45,261 bases of DNA. Source: DAOMOP01 sp035444405 (GTDB taxonomy: Bacteria > Pseudomonadota > Gammaproteobacteria > Burkholderiales > Rhodocyclaceae). The notes beneath the pieces are model-generated. The model saw only the letters and a list, made by a program, of their open reading frames with translations, did not search any database and was not told the origin of the DNA. The stretch is from positions 1-45,261 of the forward strand of contig DAOMOP010000012.1 of NCBI GenBank assembly GCA_035444405.1, given 5' to 3'. Each line of letters opens with the position of its first letter. Position 1 is the stretch's first letter. A program made the position numbers and the translations under genes. Below are positions 41,784-45,261 of this stretch, in pieces.

Positions 41784-43055
41784 TCACTCGGCCGAGAACT
41801 CGACCCGGAATTCGCAGCCACCGCCGTCGCGCGTAGCGACGGTGATGCGCCAGCCCTCGTGGGCGCAGATGCGCTGCACCAGCGACAGGCCGATGCCGTA
41901 GCCGTCGCCGCGGCTGGCGTCGCCGCGCGTGAAGGGGCGGAAGATCCGGTCGCGCTGTTCGGCCGGGATGCCGACGCCCGAATCGATCACGGCGAAGCCG
42001 CCCGCGCGCAGGACGATGCGCACGAAACCGCTGTCGGTGTAGTGGATGGCGTTGCGCAACAGGTTCGACATCACCGCACGCAGCTGCGGCTCCGGATAGT
42101 GCCCGGTGTCGGTACCGTCGACGCGCAGCTCGAGCCTGAGGCCACGACTTTCGGCCTCGTCCTGCCAGCGCTGGACCTGTTCGTGCGCGAGTGTCGGCAG
42201 GCTGACCGGCCTCGCTTCGTCGCCTTGCGCGTGCGGCGCGCGCGCGAGCAGCAGAAAGGTCTCGACGAGCTCGCGCATCTCGGCACATGCACGGGCGATG
42301 CGCTCGACCTGCACGCGCGTGCGCGCAGCGTGCTGGTGCACGGTCAGCAGCAGTTCGCACGAGCTCGCGATCACCATCAGCGGCGTGCGCAGCTCGTGGC
42401 TGACGTCGCTGGTGAAGAGCTGCTCGCGCTCGAGCGCCTCGCGCAGCTCGCCGAGCGCGTGGTCGAAAGCGGCGGCGAGCTTGCCCACTTCGTCGTCGGC
42501 ATAGTCCGGTGCCAGCGGCGGGGCGAGCGGCAGGAGCTGGTCGCGATGCTGTACCTGGCCGGACAGGCGCACCACCGGCGCGATCACGGTGTGCGCGACG
42601 AGGCGGCCGAGCAGCCATGCGAGAGCGATGCACAGCACGAAACCCACGAACACGATGATCTGGATGAGATTCTCGCGGCGCTCGAATTCCTGCTGGTCGA
42701 GGATCATCACCAGGCGGTCGCCGTCGCGCTGGCGCACCAGGATGTGGTAAGCCGCGTCGCCGCGCTCGAATTCGTGAAAGCCCGCGGCGAGACCCCGGGC
42801 GAACGCGGGCAGGGCCGTGTCGTCGCCGGCCGGCGCACGGTACAGGGTCAGGTCGGGGCCGAGATTGTGGAGGCGCCCGTCCTCGAGTTCGGCGAGGACG
42901 AAGTCGAGATGCCGGTTCATCGAGTCCGATACGAGCTGAACCTCGACGGAATCGACGGCGAGCTTCACCGACAGCGAGAGCGTGCCCGCAACCGCCACCG
43001 TCATCAGCACGAAGGCGATGACGATGCGGCTTGCGAGGCTTCGCGGTCCGCTCAC
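41784..43055 (-). CDS. Sensor histidine kinase
   Basis: 423 residues from GTG 43055, just past the regulator's TGA. First helix (ASRIVIAFVLMTVAVAGTLS), periplasmic sensor of about 120 residues, second helix (IIVFVGFVLCIALAWLLGRL), HAMP, H-box LFTSDVSHELRTPLMVIASS, ATPase N box (VMSNLLRNAIHYTDSG), G1 (VIDSGVGIP), G2 (GYGIGLSLVQRI). A normal PhoR/OmpR-type kinase partnered with the regulator just upstream. It is the third of three minus-strand membrane kinases in the window, counting the hybrid. Confidence 0.9.
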   Translation of the reverse strand: MSGPRSLASRIVIAFVLMTVAVAGTLSLSVKLAVDSVEVQLVSDSMNRHLDFVLAELEDGRLHNLGPDLTLYRAPAGDDTALPAFARGLAAGFHEFERGDAAYHILVRQRDGDRLVMILDQQEFERRENLIQIIVFVGFVLCIALAWLLGRLVAHTVIAPVVRLSGQVQHRDQLLPLAPPLAPDYADDEVGKLAAAFDHALGELREALEREQLFTSDVSHELRTPLMVIASSCELLLTVHQHAARTRVQVERIARACAEMRELVETFLLLARAPHAQGDEARPVSLPTLAHEQVQRWQDEAESRGLRLELRVDGTDTGHYPEPQLRAVMSNLLRNAIHYTDSGFVRIVLRAGGFAVIDSGVGIPAEQRDRIFRPFTRGDASRGDGYGIGLSLVQRICAHEGWRITVATRDGGGCEFRVEFSAE

Positions 43056-43056
43056 G

Positions 43057-43728
43057 TCAGCGTTCGGCCAGGCGGTAGCCGACGCCGTGGACAGTGTGCA
43101 GCAGCGGGCGTGCAAACGGCTTGTCGATCTGCTGCCTGAGCGCGTGAATGTGGCTGCGCAGACTGTCGCTGTCGGGCGGCGCGTCGCCCCACAGGGCGTC
43201 TTCGAGCACTTCGCGGCGTACCACGGCGGGGCTCTTCTTCATCAGGATCGCGAGCAGGCGCAGGCCGATCGGGCTCGGTCGCAGCGCCTGGCCGGCGCGC
43301 GTGACCTCGAGGGTGTCGAGATCGTATTCGAGGTCGCCGACCACGAGGCGGCGCTGCGAGGCGCCGTGGCTGCGCTTGAGCACCGCCTCGATACGTGCGG
43401 CGAGCTCGGACATCGCAAATGGCTTGGTCAGATAGTCGTCGGCGCCGGTGCGAAAGCCGCGCAGGCGATCGTCGAGGGTATCGCGCGCGGTCAGCATGAC
43501 GACCGGCGTCGCATTGCGCTCGCCCTGGCGCAAGCGCTCGCACAGCGCGTAACCGTCCATGCCGGGCAGCATGATGTCGAGCACGATCAGGTCGTAGTGC
43601 TGCGTTGCCGCCAGATGCAGGCCGGTCAGCCCGTCCTGCGCGCAATCGACGACGTAGCCCTTCAGGGTCAGGTAGTCGGCGAGGTTGGCGAGAATGTCGC
43701 GATTGTCTTCGATGACGAGCAGGCGCAT
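43057..43728 (-). CDS. OmpR-family response regulator
   Basis: 223 residues from ATG 43728 (RLLVIEDNRDILANLADYL). D51 lies in LIVLDIMLPGMDGYALC, followed by LTARDTLDDR and DDYLTKPFAMSEL. The winged helix has RLLAILMKKSPAVV, SLRSHIHALRQQIDKPF and VHGVGYRLAE. First gene of the regulator-kinase-methyltransferase-TerB-ExoD cluster. No clear direct-repeat operator was seen in 43729-43888. Confidence 0.92.
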   Translation of the reverse strand: MRLLVIEDNRDILANLADYLTLKGYVVDCAQDGLTGLHLAATQHYDLIVLDIMLPGMDGYALCERLRQGERNATPVVMLTARDTLDDRLRGFRTGADDYLTKPFAMSELAARIEAVLKRSHGASQRRLVVGDLEYDLDTLEVTRAGQALRPSPIGLRLLAILMKKSPAVVRREVLEDALWGDAPPDSDSLRSHIHALRQQIDKPFARPLLHTVHGVGYRLAER

Positions 43729-43888
43729 GGGAATTCCGCAGCGGGCAGGGGCGATCTCCGGGTGGGCCGCGGCGGCACGATGCCGAAGGGGGTGAAGCCG
43801 GAATGCCGACGGACCGCCTTGCGTGATGCAGCCGGAACGTGACGCCCCCGTGCAACGGGCGTGACGACGGCGGCGCGTGTCGTCATGC

Positions 43889-44653
43889 TCATGGCGCGGG
43901 CGGCGTGGGCGATCGCGCGTCGGAATCCCGTCGCCGCCGCATCCAGCGCCACAGCCAGACGACGTAGCCCGACATGCCGTAGGCAAGGAAAAGCGCGAAC
44001 AGTACGCCCGGTGGGTAAAAGGACACCAGCGCGAACGCCAGCACGACGGCGATCACGACGATGAACGGCACGCTGCGGCGCAGGTTGATGTCCTTGCCAC
44101 TCCAGAACAGCACGTTGCTGACCATCGACAGGCCGGCGAAGATGGTCAGCACGAGTGCGAACCAGCGCACGTCGTCGCCGGTCAGTCCGTTGTCGATGAC
44201 GACCCACACCATGCCGGCGACCAGCGCCGCCGCGGCCGGGCTCGGCAGGCCCTGGAAGAAGCGCTTGTCGACCACGTCGATGTTGGTGTTGAAGCGCGCG
44301 AGCCTCAGCGCGGCGCCTGCGCAGTAGATGAAGGCGGCGACCCAGCCGAGCTTGCCGAGATCCTTGAGTGCCCATTCGTACATCACCAGCGCCGGCGCGG
44401 CGCCGAAGGACACCATGTCGGAGAGCGAGTCGTACTCGGCCCCGAAGGCGCTCTGCGTATGCGTCAGGCGCGCCACACGCCCGTCCAGCCCGTCGAGCAC
44501 CATCGCGACGAAGATCGCCACGGCGGCGAACTCGTAGCGGGCGTGCATTGCCTGCACGATGGCGTAGAAACCGGCGAACAGCGCCGCGGTGGTGAAAAGA
44601 TTGGGCAGGATGTAGATGCCGCGGCGGCGTTTCTCGAGCGGAAGCAGGGGCAT
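43889..44653 (-). CDS. pssA: CDP-diacylglycerol-serine O-phosphatidyltransferase
   Basis: 254 residues. The CDP-alcohol phosphotransferase motif is complete: DGLDGRVARL then FGAEYDSLSD (D-G-x2-A-R-x8-G-x3-D-x3-D, with the final Asp present). Eight or so membrane helices, e.g. IYILPNLFTTAALFAGFYAI and GLPSPAAAALVAGMVWVVID. It makes phosphatidylserine, precursor of phosphatidylethanolamine, the donor used by EptA. It follows ilvC on the same strand, a common betaproteobacterial order. Confidence 0.93.
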   Translation of the reverse strand: MPLLPLEKRRRGIYILPNLFTTAALFAGFYAIVQAMHARYEFAAVAIFVAMVLDGLDGRVARLTHTQSAFGAEYDSLSDMVSFGAAPALVMYEWALKDLGKLGWVAAFIYCAGAALRLARFNTNIDVVDKRFFQGLPSPAAAALVAGMVWVVIDNGLTGDDVRWFALVLTIFAGLSMVSNVLFWSGKDINLRRSVPFIVVIAVVLAFALVSFYPPGVLFALFLAYGMSGYVVWLWRWMRRRRDSDARSPTPPAP

Positions 44654-44864
44654 GTCGGGAGTCCAGTCGGGCGGGCCGTGGCGGCCGCTGCACAGCGGGA
44701 TTCTACCGTAAGGCAGAAATTGCGATGCGCCGACGCCATTGTCGTGGATATCGGTGCGGCATCGGCGGCGTGGCAGCCGAAACGAAGCCGGCGCCCGGAC
44801 GGCGGCCCTCGCGAAGCCGCAGGGACGCCGGCCGGACGCCGGAAGAGGCGGGCAGGGCGCCGGG

Positions 44865-44888
44865 CGGCCGCGCAGGGGCGCGCGGCCG
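44865..44888 (-). terminator. GC hairpin between ilvC and pssA
   Basis: CGGCCGCGC, loop AGGGGC, GCGCGGCCG: perfect 9-bp stem 21 bp past the ilvC stop. No T-run, so partial termination or mRNA processing is more likely than a full stop. The rest of 44654-44908 is GC-rich and otherwise empty. Confidence 0.5.
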
Positions 44889-44908
44889 GGACGGCGCTCA
44901 CCGGCGCG

Positions 44909-45261
44909 TCAGTTCTTCGATTGGTCGACCAGCTTGTTCTTGGCGATCCACGGCATCATGTCGCGCAGCTGCGCGCCGACCGTCTCGATCGGGTGGGCGG
45001 CGTTCAGGCGGCGGCGGGCGGTCATGCTCGGGTAGCCGGTGCGGCCTTCCTGGATGAACATCTTTGCGTACTCGCCGGTCTGGATGCGCTTGAGCGCGGC
45101 ACGCATCGCCGCGCGCGACTCGTCGTTGATGACTTCGGGCCCAGTCACGTACTCGCCGAACTCGGCATTGTTCGAGATCGAGTAGTTCATGTTCGCGATG
45201 CCGCCCTCGTAGATCAGGTCGACGATCAGCTTGAGCTCGTGCAGGCACTCGAAGTAGGCCA
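44909..45261 (-). CDS. ilvC: Ketol-acid reductoisomerase, C-terminal part
   Basis: The frame enters from the right edge; 117 C-terminal residues are present. It starts AYFECLHELKLIVDLIYEGG, the metal and substrate Glu region, and has IANMNYSISNNAEFGEYVTG, AALKRIQTGEYAKMFIQEGR, and HPIETVGAQLRDMMPWIAKN to the end. Class I enzyme with NADPH and Mg2+ for valine, leucine and isoleucine synthesis. The N-terminus lies beyond 45261. Confidence 0.95.
   Translation of the reverse strand, partial: AYFECLHELKLIVDLIYEGGIANMNYSISNNAEFGEYVTGPEVINDESRAAMRAALKRIQTGEYAKMFIQEGRTGYPSMTARRRLNAAHPIETVGAQLRDMMPWIAKNKLVDQSKN

Noticed and set aside
1..45261. tRNA, rRNA, insertion sequence, integrase or prophage
   Set aside because: No transposase or integrase motifs, terminal inverted repeats or tRNA-like cloverleafs were recognised on either strand.

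Overview
The window is GC-rich (roughly two thirds G+C by eye) and densely coding. Gene families and the ilvC-pssA pair at the right edge point to a betaproteobacterium, most likely Rhodocyclales (Azoarcus/Thauera-like). That placement is an inference from gene content and base composition; no rRNA or tRNA is present. A run of ten N at 26582-26591 shows that this is a draft scaffold.

Left part (1-9.1 kb): an efflux-pump adaptor fragment with a TetR-type operator, then PepSY protein, PhoPQ-like pair and QseBC/PmrAB-like pair on the plus strand. A canonical PmrA-type box lies before a small secreted DnrO-like protein. Facing it is a methyltransferase-eptA pair (lipid A phosphoethanolamine transferase), with four phased response-regulator half-sites upstream. 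The theme is envelope sensing and surface-charge modification; an mprF remnant next door fits it.

Middle part (9.1-34 kb): a hybrid histidine kinase, rhomboid protease, flavodoxin, GNAT/ribbon-helix-helix toxin-antitoxin pair, a third two-component system divergent from a TTHB210-like secreted protein, a DUF202-like and a DUF4389 protein, an HD-GYP phosphodiesterase, a ferric-reductase-like flavocytochrome with a double-PepSY partner, a TPR protein, an Acg-like nitroreductase and an ATP-grasp protein. Between them lies an unusual density of broken genes: an ftsH'-mprF' joint, a cysteine-rich HiPIP-like remnant, a P-type ATPase tail, two tandem P-type ATPases with different internal deletions, a multicopper oxidase stump, a rhomboid copy shortened by exactly 81 residues, and esterase and membrane-protein fragments.

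Right part (34-45 kb): a secreted coiled-coil protein, an Old Yellow Enzyme, a fused TRAP permease without a binding protein, then a minus-strand cluster in the order regulator, kinase, methyltransferase, TerB/DUF697-like protein, ExoD-like protein, and finally pssA and the 3' part of ilvC.

The most interesting signals are (i) several sets of 11-bp-phased direct-repeat operators beside the two-component systems, which suggest a local envelope-stress regulon including a shared promoter module at 18380 and 19519, and (ii) the cluster of internally deleted genes, which is either real genome decay or an assembly artefact near the gap. I did not find a convincing wholly new defence or mobile system.
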